Shown in pieces: positions 19,454 to 28,300 of a DNA stretch of 64,000 nucleotides (within the stretch, counting starts at the first letter, position 1; every line of letters begins with the position of its first letter). The position numbers and the translations under genes are program-made. This DNA is from Marivivens sp. LCG002 (GTDB taxonomy: Bacteria > Pseudomonadota > Alphaproteobacteria > Rhodobacterales > Rhodobacteraceae): positions 2,719,501 through 2,783,500 of the forward strand of contig NZ_CP127165.1 of NCBI RefSeq assembly GCF_030264275.1, written 5' to 3'. The notes under the pieces are model-generated. The model was not told where the DNA came from. It was given only the letters and a program-made list of their open reading frames with translations, and did no database searches.

Positions 19454-19909
19454 CTAGTGGTTCGGCAAACGGGTGCGACCCGCCCACTCCTCCACATATC
19501 CGAATTGACGAAGACAATCTGGCGCGTATCCGCGACGATCCCGATGCTCCCCCTGAACGCGCACGGCGCAAACTTCGGGAAGCCGATCCGCCCGCGAGAA
19601 GTTGCGGGTCAAACAGCGCTGACCGTAAATCTCGGTCACACCATGACGACCGGGAATCTGGACACGGCATTGCGAAGGCAAAGGCTCCACCCGATTGCCG
19701 CGAATACGGTCCTGATCGCGCTCATTCGGTCGCGGTTCCGCAACAACAGGAGCAGGTTGGCGCGAGGTCGCATCGATGGCCGCGCCGATAATCGCAACAG
19801 CGGCAAGCCCGACGATAAATTTGCCGATGTCGTTATTCTGTGCGGCAGAGGCAGAATGCGGGACGACAAGCGAAAGAGCAGTAATCCCTGCGGTCAATGT
19901 CTTGAACAT
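19454..19909 (-). CDS. Hypothetical secreted/membrane-anchored protein
   Basis: A 151-residue protein of unknown function. It begins with a signal peptide (MFKTLTAGITALSLVVPHSASAA), followed by a second hydrophobic stretch (IGKFIVGLAAVAIIGAAI) that may anchor it. The remaining region is polar and Arg-rich, with four cysteines (QCRVQIPG, QRCLTRN, EVCAVRV, PDCLRQ) spaced as if in two disulfides. The start at 19909 is set by the signal peptide; the open frame extends 22 codons further upstream without one. Its small cysteine-rich C-terminal domain suggests a periplasmic role. Confidence 0.7.
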   Translation of the reverse strand: MFKTLTAGITALSLVVPHSASAAQNNDIGKFIVGLAAVAIIGAAIDATSRQPAPVVAEPRPNERDQDRIRGNRVEPLPSQCRVQIPGRHGVTEIYGQRCLTRNFSRADRLPEVCAVRVQGEHRDRRGYAPDCLRQFGYVEEWAGRTRLPNH

Positions 19910-20079
19910 GTCTTGGTCCTTTCCAACTGGGCGCCGACCGGAATGCCCGACGCGATGGAAAGACGTTGCCGCCACTCGGCTCTGCCATTCAAAAACGTCG
20001 GCAGGCTAAGTGATAACAACACGGATTTAAGGATCGGTTATTGAATAACAGACAACTTTAACGGCATGCTGATTTCATC

Positions 20080-20364
20080 ATGAAACACACGATGCCCCTC
20101 ACACTTCTTTTGATCTGCACAGGCACATTGGCGAATGCCGCCTGCTATGCCGATTACAAAGCCAAACAGGATGATCCCCTGCGGCTCCAGTATGGCGTTG
20201 CGCAGATCTCGGGCGAAGACTGCTCGGTCGAAATGGCCGAAGCCGAACTCTCCCCCAAACTCGCCGCAGACGGCTGGACGTTGCTGAACGTTCTGGGCGT
20301 TTTTGATGATTCAGGTCTTGAGGAAAGGAAAGAGAGTGCCGGAGACAACTACCTCCGCTATTGA
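20080..20364 (+). CDS. Small periplasmic hypothetical protein
   Basis: A 94-residue protein with a signal peptide (MKHTMPLTLLLICTGTLANA) followed by a short mature domain with two cysteines (ACYADYKAKQ and GEDCSVEM). Its ending GLEERKESAGDNYLRY overlaps, in another frame, the GTG start of the next gene, so translation of the two is probably coupled. I do not recognise a characterised family. The coupling suggests it works with, or senses for, the membrane winged-helix protein. Confidence 0.75.
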   Translation: MKHTMPLTLLLICTGTLANAACYADYKAKQDDPLRLQYGVAQISGEDCSVEMAEAELSPKLAADGWTLLNVLGVFDDSGLEERKESAGDNYLRY

Positions 20365-21040
20365 GGCGCGTCAGACAGGCACCCGCGTGGTGACTTTCGG
20401 TATTGCCGCAATCGTCGCAATTCTTCTTGCTGCGGCGATCGCGCTGTTCCTCAATCTTCCCGATGCGAACGCCTTTAACGAGCGCGTCGAACAGCTTTTT
20501 GTGGCCAACGACGATCTGACAACTCAGGCCGAACTCAAACTTCTTGAAATCCTTGCCCAATCGGGAACGGCCTTTTCGGACACTCTGTCGTCCTATCGTT
20601 TCGTGATCTTTGTTCTGCTGGTCTTTTCAACCGCGCTCCTGATCGCAGCGGTGAGCTTCCTTGTGATGCTGGTCCTCCTCAACCGCCGCATGGGCCAGAT
20701 CGAGCGCAAAGGGATCGAGGTCAACTCGCTCCTTATCAGCCGTGACCAAAAGACCGTCTATCTCAACAATTTCGAGTTCAAGCTGACCGACGCCGCGATC
20801 GAAACGCTCAGCGTTCTGGCAGAAGCACGCATGGACGACGAAGTGCTCTCGGGCGCGGAAATCGAAGGTGTCATCTCGGGCCGCGACGCCTCTGATTGCG
20901 ACGAAGCCGCAGGCGCCACCCGCATCAAACGTCTACGCGATTCCCTCGGCAACCAGATGATCAGCGAACTTCTGGTCAAGAACATCGCCCGCAAAGGCTA
21001 TATGCTCGCCATCGACAAGAACGTGATCCGCATGGTGTGA
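20336..21040 (+). CDS. Membrane protein with C-terminal winged-helix domain
   Basis: A 234-residue protein with two predicted membrane helices (about residues 18-38, VTFGIAAIVAILLAAAIALF, and 92-116, FVIFVLLVFSTALLIAAVSF), leaving a periplasmic loop of about 50 residues. The cytoplasmic part (SLLISRDQKTVYLNNFEFKLTDAAIETLSVLAE ... TRIKRLRDSLGNQMISELLVKNIARKGYMLAI) looks like an OmpR-type winged helix. It therefore seems to be a membrane-bound transcription factor with the DNA-binding domain at the C-terminus, opposite to ToxR. The GTG at 20336 has an AGGAAAGAGA ribosome site. Confidence 0.7.
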   Translation: MPETTTSAIEARQTGTRVVTFGIAAIVAILLAAAIALFLNLPDANAFNERVEQLFVANDDLTTQAELKLLEILAQSGTAFSDTLSSYRFVIFVLLVFSTALLIAAVSFLVMLVLLNRRMGQIERKGIEVNSLLISRDQKTVYLNNFEFKLTDAAIETLSVLAEARMDDEVLSGAEIEGVISGRDASDCDEAAGATRIKRLRDSLGNQMISELLVKNIARKGYMLAIDKNVIRMV

Positions 21041-21041
21041 G

Positions 21042-21118
21042 TGGTGATCCCGACTGGATTCGAACCAGTAACCTGCCCCTTAGGAGGGGGCTGCTCTATC
21101 CAATTGAGCCACGGGACC
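21042..21118 (-). tRNA. tRNA-Arg (anticodon CCT)
   Basis: 77-nt cloverleaf on the minus strand. The acceptor stem GGTCCCG pairs with CGGGATC (one G-T), the anticodon loop is CTCCTAA between GCCCC and GGGGC, the T arm is ACTGG-TTCGAAT-CCAGT, and the CCA end is encoded. It reads AGG codons. Confidence 0.95.
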
Positions 21119-21235
21119 GACCGCCTCCTAATTGCCTTTGTTTCGGAACCGCGTCAACGCCCTGCACCAAGACACTTGGACTTCTGTCGAAACTATGGGT
21201 AACTAGGACAATTCATAAGTTTCGGGACTACAAAC

Positions 21236-22258
21236 GTGAAACAACCGACCAAGCGCCCGCTTACCCTTCGTGATGTATCAGAAGCTTCTGGCGTAAGTGA
21301 AATGACCGTCAGCCGCGTTCTGCGCAACAAAGGCGACGTGAGTGAAGCCACCCGTAAAAAGGTTCAGGATGCGGCCAAGCGGCTTGGTTATGTTCCCAAC
21401 AAGATCGCGGGGGCCCTTGCGTCCCAGCGTGTGAACCTCGTCGCGGTGATCATCCCCTCGCTCGGCAACATGGTCTTCCCCGAAGTCCTTGCCGGTATTT
21501 CCGAGAAGCTCGCGAACACCGATCTCCAGCCTGTTGTCGGCGTGACCGATTACCTCCCCGAAAACGAGGAAAAGGTTCTCTTCGAGATGCTGTCATGGCG
21601 TCCTTCGGGCGTGATCATCGCAGGTCTCGAACATTCCGAGGCCTCTCGCGCCATGCTCGAACAGGCGGGCTGCCCCGTGGTCGAGATCATGGATGTGGAC
21701 GGCGAGCCCGTAGACAGCGCCGTAGGCATCAGCCACCGCCGCGCTGGCCGCAAAATGGCCGAAGAGATCATCGCGCAAGGCTACAAGAAAATCGGCTTCC
21801 TCGGCACCAAGATGCCGCTCGACCACCGCGCCCGTAAACGGTTCGAAGGCTTTACCCGCACGCTGGCCAAAGCGGGAATCGAGATCGCGGATCAGGAATT
21901 CTATCTCGGCGGCTCGGCTCTGGCCAAAGGGCGCGAGATGACCGAAAACATCCTGACCCGTAACCCCGACATCGATTTTCTCTACTATTCCAACGACATG
22001 ATCGGTGCGGGCGGGCTACTCTATCTTCTTGAGAAGGGCATCGATATCCCGAACAAGATCGGTCTTGCGGGCTTTAACGGCGTCGAGCTTCTCGACGGTC
22101 TGCCGCGCCAACTTGCCACGATGGACGCGTGCCGCCGCGAAGTCGGCGAAAAGGCCGCCGAGTTGATCATCGCGCGTCAATCCGATCCCGAAGGCGAAGG
22201 CGCAACAATCGAGCTGACACCCAAGCTCGAAGCAGGCGACACGCTCAAGCGCTCTTAA
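21236..22258 (+). CDS. LacI-family transcriptional regulator
   Basis: A 340-residue regulator. The N-terminal helix-turn-helix and hinge (TLRDVSEASGVSEMTVSRVLRNKG ... ATRKKVQDAAKRLGYVPNKIAGALAS) is typical of LacI proteins. The rest is a periplasmic-binding-protein-like effector domain that starts at VAVIIPSLGNMVFPEVLAGI, resembling GntR/gluconate-type repressors. The effector and targets cannot be inferred: the neighbours are tRNA-Arg and the convergent pcaQ. The start codon is GTG at 21236. The last 4 bases overlap pcaQ. Confidence 0.9.
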   Translation: MKQPTKRPLTLRDVSEASGVSEMTVSRVLRNKGDVSEATRKKVQDAAKRLGYVPNKIAGALASQRVNLVAVIIPSLGNMVFPEVLAGISEKLANTDLQPVVGVTDYLPENEEKVLFEMLSWRPSGVIIAGLEHSEASRAMLEQAGCPVVEIMDVDGEPVDSAVGISHRRAGRKMAEEIIAQGYKKIGFLGTKMPLDHRARKRFEGFTRTLAKAGIEIADQEFYLGGSALAKGREMTENILTRNPDIDFLYYSNDMIGAGGLLYLLEKGIDIPNKIGLAGFNGVELLDGLPRQLATMDACRREVGEKAAELIIARQSDPEGEGATIELTPKLEAGDTLKRS

Positions 22259-23178
22259 CGCCCCACGAGCCCCAACTCTTCGAGTGCCCTGTTCACCGCA
22301 ATACGGAAAAACCGCTGCGGTGGGCTCGGATCTTCGTCGGGCCGCGCCATGAGCCCCACAGGCCCACGCGTCAAAGCGGTATCGATGGGGAGCCGCACAA
22401 GCCGCCCTTCGGCCAGTTCATTCGCGACGACCCCCGCCGAGATGATCCAGACCGCATCCGAATTGCGCACATAGACCCGCCCGAAAGCCCCCGACACGGT
22501 TTCGATCCTGCGCGGAAGATCCCCTATCCCGTTTGCGATGAGGAACCGCTCGACCAGCGGCAAAATCGCCGAACCGGGCGAGGGATACACCACAGGCCAT
22601 TCCGCAATCCGCTCGAGCCTCGGGTCGTTTAGGATCGGATGACCGGGGCGGACCACGAATTCGACATGTTCGTTGTAAAGTTGGGTGAAACTGAGTTGCT
22701 GCATGGTTTCGGGTGCACCCAGACGCCCGATCACCAGATCAAGAGCGCCCTGACGTAATCTGTCGACCAGATAGGCATGCGGCCCGTCCGAGACTCGGAG
22801 AACGACATCGGGGGCAACCTCTGCCATTTCGCGCACCACAGACGGCAAAAGCCACGCTGCCACACTCGGGAGTGCCCCGACGGTCAAGGTCTGTCCGCCC
22901 GTGGCGCTCACCTGTCCGACACCGTCGATCCCCTGTTGCAACGCACCGACGCTCATCTCGGCGAACTGGAGAAACACGTCTCCCTCGCGGGTGAGCGTCA
23001 CCCCTGCACGGCTCCGGTTCAAAAGCTGCGCGCCCAAGATGTCCTCAAGCTCTTTGAGCGTTTTGGAAATGGCAGGCTGGGTCAGGAAAAGCCGATCCGC
23101 CGCCCGCTTGAGGCTCCTGTGACGCGCGATTTCAACAAAGCACTGCACATGGCGAAACTTGATACGGCGGTCGATCAT
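22255..23178 (-). CDS. pcaQ: pca operon LysR-type regulator PcaQ
   Basis: LysR regulator that activates protocatechuate genes in response to beta-carboxy-cis,cis-muconate in rhizobia. The 307-residue protein has the N-terminal helix-turn-helix FVEIARHRSLKRAADRLFLTQPAISKTLKELE and a substrate-binding domain (TLTVGALPSVAAWLLPSVVREM). These match the PcaQ subgroup, and the gene diverges from pcaCHG as expected. The ATG at 23178 is chosen; the open frame upstream adds 10 residues that lie in the promoter region. Confidence 0.88.
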   Translation of the reverse strand: MIDRRIKFRHVQCFVEIARHRSLKRAADRLFLTQPAISKTLKELEDILGAQLLNRSRAGVTLTREGDVFLQFAEMSVGALQQGIDGVGQVSATGGQTLTVGALPSVAAWLLPSVVREMAEVAPDVVLRVSDGPHAYLVDRLRQGALDLVIGRLGAPETMQQLSFTQLYNEHVEFVVRPGHPILNDPRLERIAEWPVVYPSPGSAILPLVERFLIANGIGDLPRRIETVSGAFGRVYVRNSDAVWIISAGVVANELAEGRLVRLPIDTALTRGPVGLMARPDEDPSPPQRFFRIAVNRALEELGLVGR

Positions 23179-23189
23179 TACTTGCCTAT

Positions 23190-23216
23190 TTTGATAACTA
23201 TACAGCAAATATCCTC
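23190..23216. promoter_or_regulatory. Candidate PcaQ operator in the pcaQ-pcaC gap
   Basis: The 94-base divergent gap contains GATAACTATA with an inverted GATA/TATC pair (23193-23196 and 23210-23213). The half-site ATAAC agrees with the ATAACC-N4-GGTTAA box reported for Sinorhizobium PcaQ, but the other half is not well conserved. Confidence 0.35.
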
Positions 23217-23272
23217 ATTTTACTTTCCCTTTGCAATCATTGATCATCCCCTCAGCGAACAGGAGAGCACCG

Positions 23273-23650
23273 ATGACCACGCGATATGACACCGGAATGA
23301 AAAAGCGCCGACAGGTGCTCGGCGATGCGCATGTCGACCGCGCCGAAGCGAACAAGACCGACTTTGATACCGCCTTCCAGTCTCTCATCACCGAATCCGC
23401 TTGGGGCACCGTTTGGGCCAGCGACAAGATCACGATGCGCGAGCGCTCGATGATCACACTCGCGCTTTTGGCCGCGACGGGGAACTTCGAGGAAATCCCG
23501 ATGCACATCCGTGCGACCGCCAACACAGGCGCGAGCAAAGACGACGTTCTGGAGGCATTCCAGCACGTCGCCATTTACGCGGGCGTTCCAAAAGCCAATC
23601 ATGCCATCAAGCTGGCCAAACAAACCTATGCCGAAATGGAACAGGGCTAA
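23273..23650 (+). CDS. pcaC: 4-carboxymuconolactone decarboxylase
   Basis: Third enzyme of the protocatechuate branch of the beta-ketoadipate pathway: decarboxylates gamma-carboxymuconolactone to beta-ketoadipate enol-lactone. The 125-residue protein is of normal length with the CMD fold motifs FQSLITESAWGTVWAS and MHIRATANTGASKDDVLEAFQHVAIYAGVPKANHA, including the conserved His. AGGAGA lies upstream of the ATG at 23273. First gene of pcaC-pcaH-pcaG-BKACE, expressed divergently from pcaQ. Confidence 0.93.
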   Translation: MTTRYDTGMKKRRQVLGDAHVDRAEANKTDFDTAFQSLITESAWGTVWASDKITMRERSMITLALLAATGNFEEIPMHIRATANTGASKDDVLEAFQHVAIYAGVPKANHAIKLAKQTYAEMEQG

Positions 23651-23674
23651 GGCCCGTCCAAAGGAGGAGACCAC

Positions 23675-24397
23675 ATGAGCCAAGGATATTATCCCCGCGA
23701 TCTGGACTGGCATCCGGACGCCTATACCCCGCAATACAAGACGTCGATCCTGCGGTCGCCGCAAAAGGCCCGCATCGGGCTCGAAGGCACGATCACCGAG
23801 AACACAGGCCCCGTCTTCGGCCACAATATGCTTGGCGAATTCGACAACAACCTGATCATCAACTACGCCCAGCCCGGCGAAAGCGCGCAGGGCGAACGCA
23901 TCATGGTGCACGGCTATCTCCTTGACGAAGAGGCTCGCCCCGTGCGCGGCGCCCTGATTGAGTTCTGGCAGGCCAACGCTGGCGGTCGCTATCGCCACAA
24001 GAAGGACCAATACCTTGCCCCGCTCGACCCGAACTTCGGAGGCTGCGGGCGGACAATCTCGGGTGATGACGGATATTTCCAATTCTTCACCATCAAGCCC
24101 GGTCCCTACCCTTGGCCCAATGGCGTGAACGACTGGCGACCCGCCCATATCCACTTCTCGGTTTTCGGGGCTGCCTTTGCCCAGCGCCTCATCACCCAGA
24201 TGTATTTCGAGGGCGACCCCCATATCGCCATCTGCCCGATCGTGAACACGATCAAAGACCCCGATGCCATCGACCGTCTCACGGCGCGTCTCGATATGCA
24301 CAACACCCGCCCGATGGACATGCGGGCTTATCGTTGGGACATTGTGCTGCGCGGCAAACGCTCGGTGAAATTCGACAACCGTCTGGAGGGGAACTGA
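23675..24397 (+). CDS. pcaH: Protocatechuate 3,4-dioxygenase beta subunit
   Basis: Intradiol ring-cleaving Fe(III) dioxygenase; this subunit binds the catalytic iron. The 240-residue protein carries the expected ligands: Tyr in GGRYRHKKD, Tyr in PGPYPWPN and the two His of PAHIHFSVFG. An AAAGGAGGAGA ribosome site precedes the ATG. Its TGA overlaps the pcaG ATG (TGATG), consistent with equimolar alpha/beta synthesis. Confidence 0.96.
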   Translation: MSQGYYPRDLDWHPDAYTPQYKTSILRSPQKARIGLEGTITENTGPVFGHNMLGEFDNNLIINYAQPGESAQGERIMVHGYLLDEEARPVRGALIEFWQANAGGRYRHKKDQYLAPLDPNFGGCGRTISGDDGYFQFFTIKPGPYPWPNGVNDWRPAHIHFSVFGAAFAQRLITQMYFEGDPHIAICPIVNTIKDPDAIDRLTARLDMHNTRPMDMRAYRWDIVLRGKRSVKFDNRLEGN

Positions 24398-25011
24398 TGC
24401 CCTACGCTCCCAAACTCAAAGAAAGCGCCTCGCAGACCGCAGGCCCCTATGTCCACATCGGCTGCGTTCCGACCTTTGCGGGTCTGGAGGGCATGTATGG
24501 CGGCAACGATCTGGGCAAAACCATGATCACGGGCGCAGCACAGGGCGAAAGGATCACCATCCAAGGCACCGTCTTTGATGGCGCAGGCAACCCGCTCAAG
24601 GACGCCATGCTCGAAATCTGGCAGGCGGACGCGAACGGTATCTACAACTCGCCCGAGGACGGTCGCCCTTGCGATCCGCATTTCACAGGATGGGGCCGCC
24701 AGCCCGCAGACGGTGAAACGGGCGAATACCGTTTCGAGACGATCAAACCGGGGGTAACGCTCTTTCGCGACGGCAAAACGCCCCAAGCGCCGCATATCCA
24801 CGTTTGGGTGGTGGCGCGCGGGATCAACCTTGGCCTGAATACGCGTATCTATTTCGAGGACGAGGCCGAAGCGAACGCCAAGGACCCCGTCCTAAGCCGG
24901 ATCGAGGCGCAGAACCGCGTTCAAACCCTCATCGCCAAGAAATCGGGAAGCGCCTACCGCTTCGACATCTACCTTCAGGGTGACAACGAAACGGTCTTCT
25001 TCGATGTCTGA
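24397..25011 (+). CDS. pcaG: Protocatechuate 3,4-dioxygenase alpha subunit
   Basis: Structural partner of PcaH in the alpha/beta protomers. The 204-residue product begins MPYAPKLKESASQTAGPYVHIG, as known alpha subunits do, and contains the conserved intradiol fold but not the full set of iron ligands (APHIHVWVVARG). The start is fixed by overlap with the pcaH stop; the longer open frame upstream is a shadow inside pcaH. Its stop overlaps the next ATG. Confidence 0.95.
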   Translation: MPYAPKLKESASQTAGPYVHIGCVPTFAGLEGMYGGNDLGKTMITGAAQGERITIQGTVFDGAGNPLKDAMLEIWQADANGIYNSPEDGRPCDPHFTGWGRQPADGETGEYRFETIKPGVTLFRDGKTPQAPHIHVWVVARGINLGLNTRIYFEDEAEANAKDPVLSRIEAQNRVQTLIAKKSGSAYRFDIYLQGDNETVFFDV

Positions 25012-25849
25012 TATGTCCGGCAAACCTTGCATTCTGTGCTGTGCGATCACGGGCTCCGTGCCGACCAAAGCGAACAACCCCGCCCTGCCCATCACGGTCA
25101 GCGAACAGGTTGAAAGCGCGCAAGAAGCGGTCGAAGCGGGCGCTTCCATCATCCACGCCCATGTGCGCAACGATGATGAAACGCCCTCCTCCGATCCGGA
25201 AAAGTTCGCAAGGCTGCTGGAAGGCCTTAAAAAGCACGTTCCCGAAGCGATTATCCAATTCTCCACTGGCGGTCGGTCGGGCGCAGGCAAAACCCGTGGC
25301 GGGATGCTGTCGTTGTGTCCCGACATGGCATCACTTTCCGTCGGGTCCAACAACTTCCCGACCCGCGTCTACGAGAATCCGCCCGATCTCGTGGACTGGC
25401 TCGCTTCGGAAATGCGCACCTACGAAGTGACCCCCGAAGTCGAAGCCTTTGACCTCGGCCACATCCTCCAAGCGATCAAGATGCACGCCGAGGGCAAACT
25501 CTTCGGCAAGCTCTACGTCCAATTCGTGATGGGCGTGAAAAACGCAATGCCCGCCGACAAAGAGGTCTTTGACTTCTACGTCGAAACAATGAAACGCCGT
25601 GCGCCCGATGCGGCGTGGTGCGCGGCGGGAATCGGGGCAAACCAGCTGACGGTCAACGAATGGGCCATCGCAGCGGGCGGCCACACCCGCGCAGGGCTCG
25701 AGGATAACGTGCGGCTCGACCGCGACACCCTCGCACCGTCGAATGCCGCGCTGATCAAACGGGCTGCCGACCTCTGCGACAAATACGGACGACCCGTCGC
25801 GACACCTTCTCAGGCCCGCGAGATCCTGGGCCTACGTCCCGCGTCCTGA
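25004..25849 (+). CDS. Beta-keto acid cleavage enzyme (BKACE, DUF849)
   Basis: TIM-barrel Zn enzyme family related to 3-keto-5-aminohexanoate cleavage enzyme: a beta-keto acid plus acetyl-CoA give acetoacetate and a new acyl-CoA. The 281-residue protein has CCAITGSVPTKANNPALPIT, the metal-binding IIHAHVR (His-x-His) and Glu in ESAQEAVEAGAS. It overlaps pcaG by 8 bases and is in the pca operon, where pcaIJ/pcaF are missing. Beta-ketoadipate is therefore a likely substrate (inference), giving succinyl-CoA and acetoacetate. Confidence 0.85.
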   Translation: MSDMSGKPCILCCAITGSVPTKANNPALPITVSEQVESAQEAVEAGASIIHAHVRNDDETPSSDPEKFARLLEGLKKHVPEAIIQFSTGGRSGAGKTRGGMLSLCPDMASLSVGSNNFPTRVYENPPDLVDWLASEMRTYEVTPEVEAFDLGHILQAIKMHAEGKLFGKLYVQFVMGVKNAMPADKEVFDFYVETMKRRAPDAAWCAAGIGANQLTVNEWAIAAGGHTRAGLEDNVRLDRDTLAPSNAALIKRAADLCDKYGRPVATPSQAREILGLRPAS

Positions 25850-25959
25850 TCAAACAAGCACACCGAAGAATCACGCGCCCGCCGAGCCCCTCGCGCGGGC
25901 GCTTTCCGTTTCCACAGCCGATTCGAAGCGGATCGGCGTAAACCCAAGGCATGAAAACA

Positions 25960-25987
25960 AAAAAGGCGTCTCGAAAGACGCCTTTTT
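25960..25987. terminator. Bidirectional intrinsic terminator after the pca operon and tRNA-Lys
   Basis: AAAAAGGCGTCT and AGACGCCTTTTT form a 12-bp stem with a CGAA loop, with A and T runs on both sides. It can end the pca operon (plus) and tRNA-Lys transcription (minus). Confidence 0.85.
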
Positions 25988-25994
25988 GTGTAAG

Positions 25995-26070
25995 TGGTGA
26001 GCCGTGCAGGATTCGAACCTGCGACCCACTGATTAAAAGTCAGTTGCTCTACCAACTGAGCTAACGGCCC
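25995..26070 (-). tRNA. tRNA-Lys (anticodon TTT)
   Basis: 76-nt cloverleaf on the minus strand: GGGCCGT acceptor strand paired with ACGGCTC, D arm GCTCAGTTGGTAGAGC, anticodon arm ACTGA-CTTTTAA-TCAGT, T arm GCAGG-TTCGAAT-CCTGC and an encoded CCA. Confidence 0.97.
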
Positions 26071-26154
26071 ACTGTGGGGCGGCTTCTAGAAATAGTTCGG
26101 GGTAGGGTCAACCCGTAAATCGCGTATCTGGAATAAATATTTTCCTCGGCGTAT

Positions 26155-26979
26155 ATGAACCTCATGCGGACAGACCAGAACACCCCCCTGCCGTTCATGA
26201 AAATGCACGGCCTTGGTAACGATTTTGTCGTTATCGACGAACGCGACACGGGCCCCCTCGTGGACGCGGCGCTTGCCATTGCCATTGCCGACCGCCATCG
26301 CGGTGTCGGCTTTGATCAGCTTGCCACACTTTCGAATCGCGCAGGGTCGGATGTGCACCTGACCTTCTGGAACTCCGACGGCAGCCAGAGCGCCGCTTGC
26401 GGCAACGCCACGCGCTGTATCGCCCGCCACATCATGGACCAAACGGGCAAGACCGAGCTGACCATCACCACCGACCGCGGCACGCTCTATGCCCGTGACG
26501 CAGGCGACGGCCTCACCTCGGTGAACATGGGCCAGCCCCAGCTTCTCTGGCACGAGATTCCCCTTGCTCGCGAAATGGACACGCTCGAGCTTCCGATCGA
26601 CGGGGCGCCGACCGCAACGGGCATGGGCAACCCCCACTGCACCTTTTTCGTCGAGAACGCCGAGGCGGTAGACATCTGCGCCTTTGGCCCGACGATCGAG
26701 CATCACCCGCTCTACCCCCAGCGCACCAATGTTCAGGTGGCAAGCCTTGTCGGCCCCGATCACCTTCGGATGCGCGTCTGGGAGCGCGGCGCGGGCCTGA
26801 CCCTTGCCTCTGGTTCCTCGTCCTGCGCCACCGCCGTGGCTGCCGCCCGTCGCGGTCTCACGGGGCGCAAGGTGCGCATCGATCTTGACGGCGGCACGCT
26901 CCATGTCGACTGGCGCGAAGACGGCGTCTGGATGACAGGCCCCACCGCCCATGTCTTCGACGGGGTATGGCGCGGATGA
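26155..26979 (+). CDS. dapF: Diaminopimelate epimerase
   Basis: Interconverts LL- and meso-diaminopimelate for lysine and peptidoglycan. The 274-residue protein has the family opening [16 protein letters not shown] and the first catalytic cysteine in AACGNATRC (Cys82). The second catalytic cysteine, expected in the ACGSGACA motif, appears as Ser219 in LASGSSSCA; the cysteine five residues later (Cys224) corresponds to the non-catalytic one. Activity may thus be changed. The next gene overlaps by 13 bases. Family identity is secure. Confidence 0.93.
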   Translation: MNLMRTDQNTPLPFMKMHGLGNDFVVIDERDTGPLVDAALAIAIADRHRGVGFDQLATLSNRAGSDVHLTFWNSDGSQSAACGNATRCIARHIMDQTGKTELTITTDRGTLYARDAGDGLTSVNMGQPQLLWHEIPLAREMDTLELPIDGAPTATGMGNPHCTFFVENAEAVDICAFGPTIEHHPLYPQRTNVQVASLVGPDHLRMRVWERGAGLTLASGSSSCATAVAAARRGLTGRKVRIDLDGGTLHVDWREDGVWMTGPTAHVFDGVWRG

Positions 26980-28238
26980 CGGCTCCCCTGTTCACCACCC
27001 TCGGCTGTCGTCTCAACGCCTACGAGACCGAAGCCATGAAGGACCTCGCCGCCAAGGCAGGGGTCGAGAACGCCGTGGTCGTGAACACCTGCGCCGTGAC
27101 CTCCGAAGCCGTGCGCAAAGCCCGCCAAGAGATTCGCAAACTCCGCCGCGACAACCCGAACGCCAAGATCATCGTGACGGGCTGCGCTGCCCAGACCGAA
27201 CCCGAAACCTTTGCCGCTATGACCGAAGTCGATCTCGTCATCGGCAACACCGAAAAGATGAAGCCCGAGACCTGGGCCAACATGGCCCCCGATCTCATCG
27301 GCAAGACCGAGGCCGTGCAGGTCGACGACATCATGTCCGTCACCGAAACCGCAGGGCATCTCATCGACGGTTTCGGCACCCGAAGCCGCGCCTATGTGCA
27401 GGTCCAGAACGGCTGCGATCACCGCTGCACGTTCTGCATCATCCCCTATGGTCGCGGCAATTCCCGCTCTGTGCCTGCGGGCGTGGTGGTCGACCAGATC
27501 AAACGCCTCGTGGACAAGGGCTTTAACGAAGTTGTCCTGACGGGCGTCGATCTTACCTCTTGGGGTGCCGATCTTCCTGCCGCGCCCAAGCTGGGCGATC
27601 TCGTCATGCGCATCCTCAAGCTGGTGCCCGACCTGCCCCGCTTGCGGATTTCCTCCATCGATTCCATCGAAGTGGACGAGAACCTGATGCAGGCCATCGC
27701 GACCGAGCCGCGCCTCATGCCGCATCTGCACCTCTCGCTCCAGCACGGGGACGACATGATTCTCAAGCGGATGAAGCGCCGCCACCTGCGCGATGACGCC
27801 ATCCGTTTCGCAGAAGAAGCCAAGCGCCTGCGTCCCGATATGACCTTTGGCGCCGACATCATCGCGGGCTTTCCGACCGAAACCGAGGCGATGTTCGAAA
27901 ACTCGCTGAAACTCGTGACCGAATGCGATCTGACGTGGCTCCACGTTTTCCCCTATTCCCCGCGTCCCGGAACCCCCGCCGCGCGGATGCCCCAAGTGAA
28001 CGGCAAGGCGATCAAGGACCGTGCCGCCCGTCTGCGCGAGGTCGGAGAGACTCAGGTCCGCCGTCACCTTGAGGCGCAGATCGGCAAGACCCATCACATC
28101 CTAATGGAAAACGAGCATATGGGCCGCACCGAGCAATTCACCGAAGTGCTTTTCGATACCCCCCAAATCGAAAGCGCCATCGTCACCGCGAAAATCATCG
28201 GCGTGACCGAAACCCAGCTCAACGCCTCTCCCCTCTGA
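26967..28238 (+). CDS. mtaB: tRNA (N6-threonylcarbamoyladenosine-37) methylthiotransferase MtaB
   Basis: Radical-SAM enzyme that adds a methylthio group to t6A37 of tRNAs reading ANN codons. The 423-residue protein has the N-terminal UPF0004 domain with cluster cysteines (TLGCRLN, NTCAVT, TGCAAQT), the radical-SAM CxxxCxxC (CDHRCTFC) and a C-terminal TRAM-like RNA-binding region. The N-terminal [12 protein letters not shown] separates MtaB from MiaB and RimO. It overlaps dapF by 13 bases, so co-translation is likely. Confidence 0.93.
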   Translation: MARMTAPLFTTLGCRLNAYETEAMKDLAAKAGVENAVVVNTCAVTSEAVRKARQEIRKLRRDNPNAKIIVTGCAAQTEPETFAAMTEVDLVIGNTEKMKPETWANMAPDLIGKTEAVQVDDIMSVTETAGHLIDGFGTRSRAYVQVQNGCDHRCTFCIIPYGRGNSRSVPAGVVVDQIKRLVDKGFNEVVLTGVDLTSWGADLPAAPKLGDLVMRILKLVPDLPRLRISSIDSIEVDENLMQAIATEPRLMPHLHLSLQHGDDMILKRMKRRHLRDDAIRFAEEAKRLRPDMTFGADIIAGFPTETEAMFENSLKLVTECDLTWLHVFPYSPRPGTPAARMPQVNGKAIKDRAARLREVGETQVRRHLEAQIGKTHHILMENEHMGRTEQFTEVLFDTPQIESAIVTAKIIGVTETQLNASPL

Positions 28239-28300
28239 CAAGAGCCTTGCAACGGGGAGCAGAGGCTCCATACTTCGCCCGAACGCAGTCGGAGACCCAA

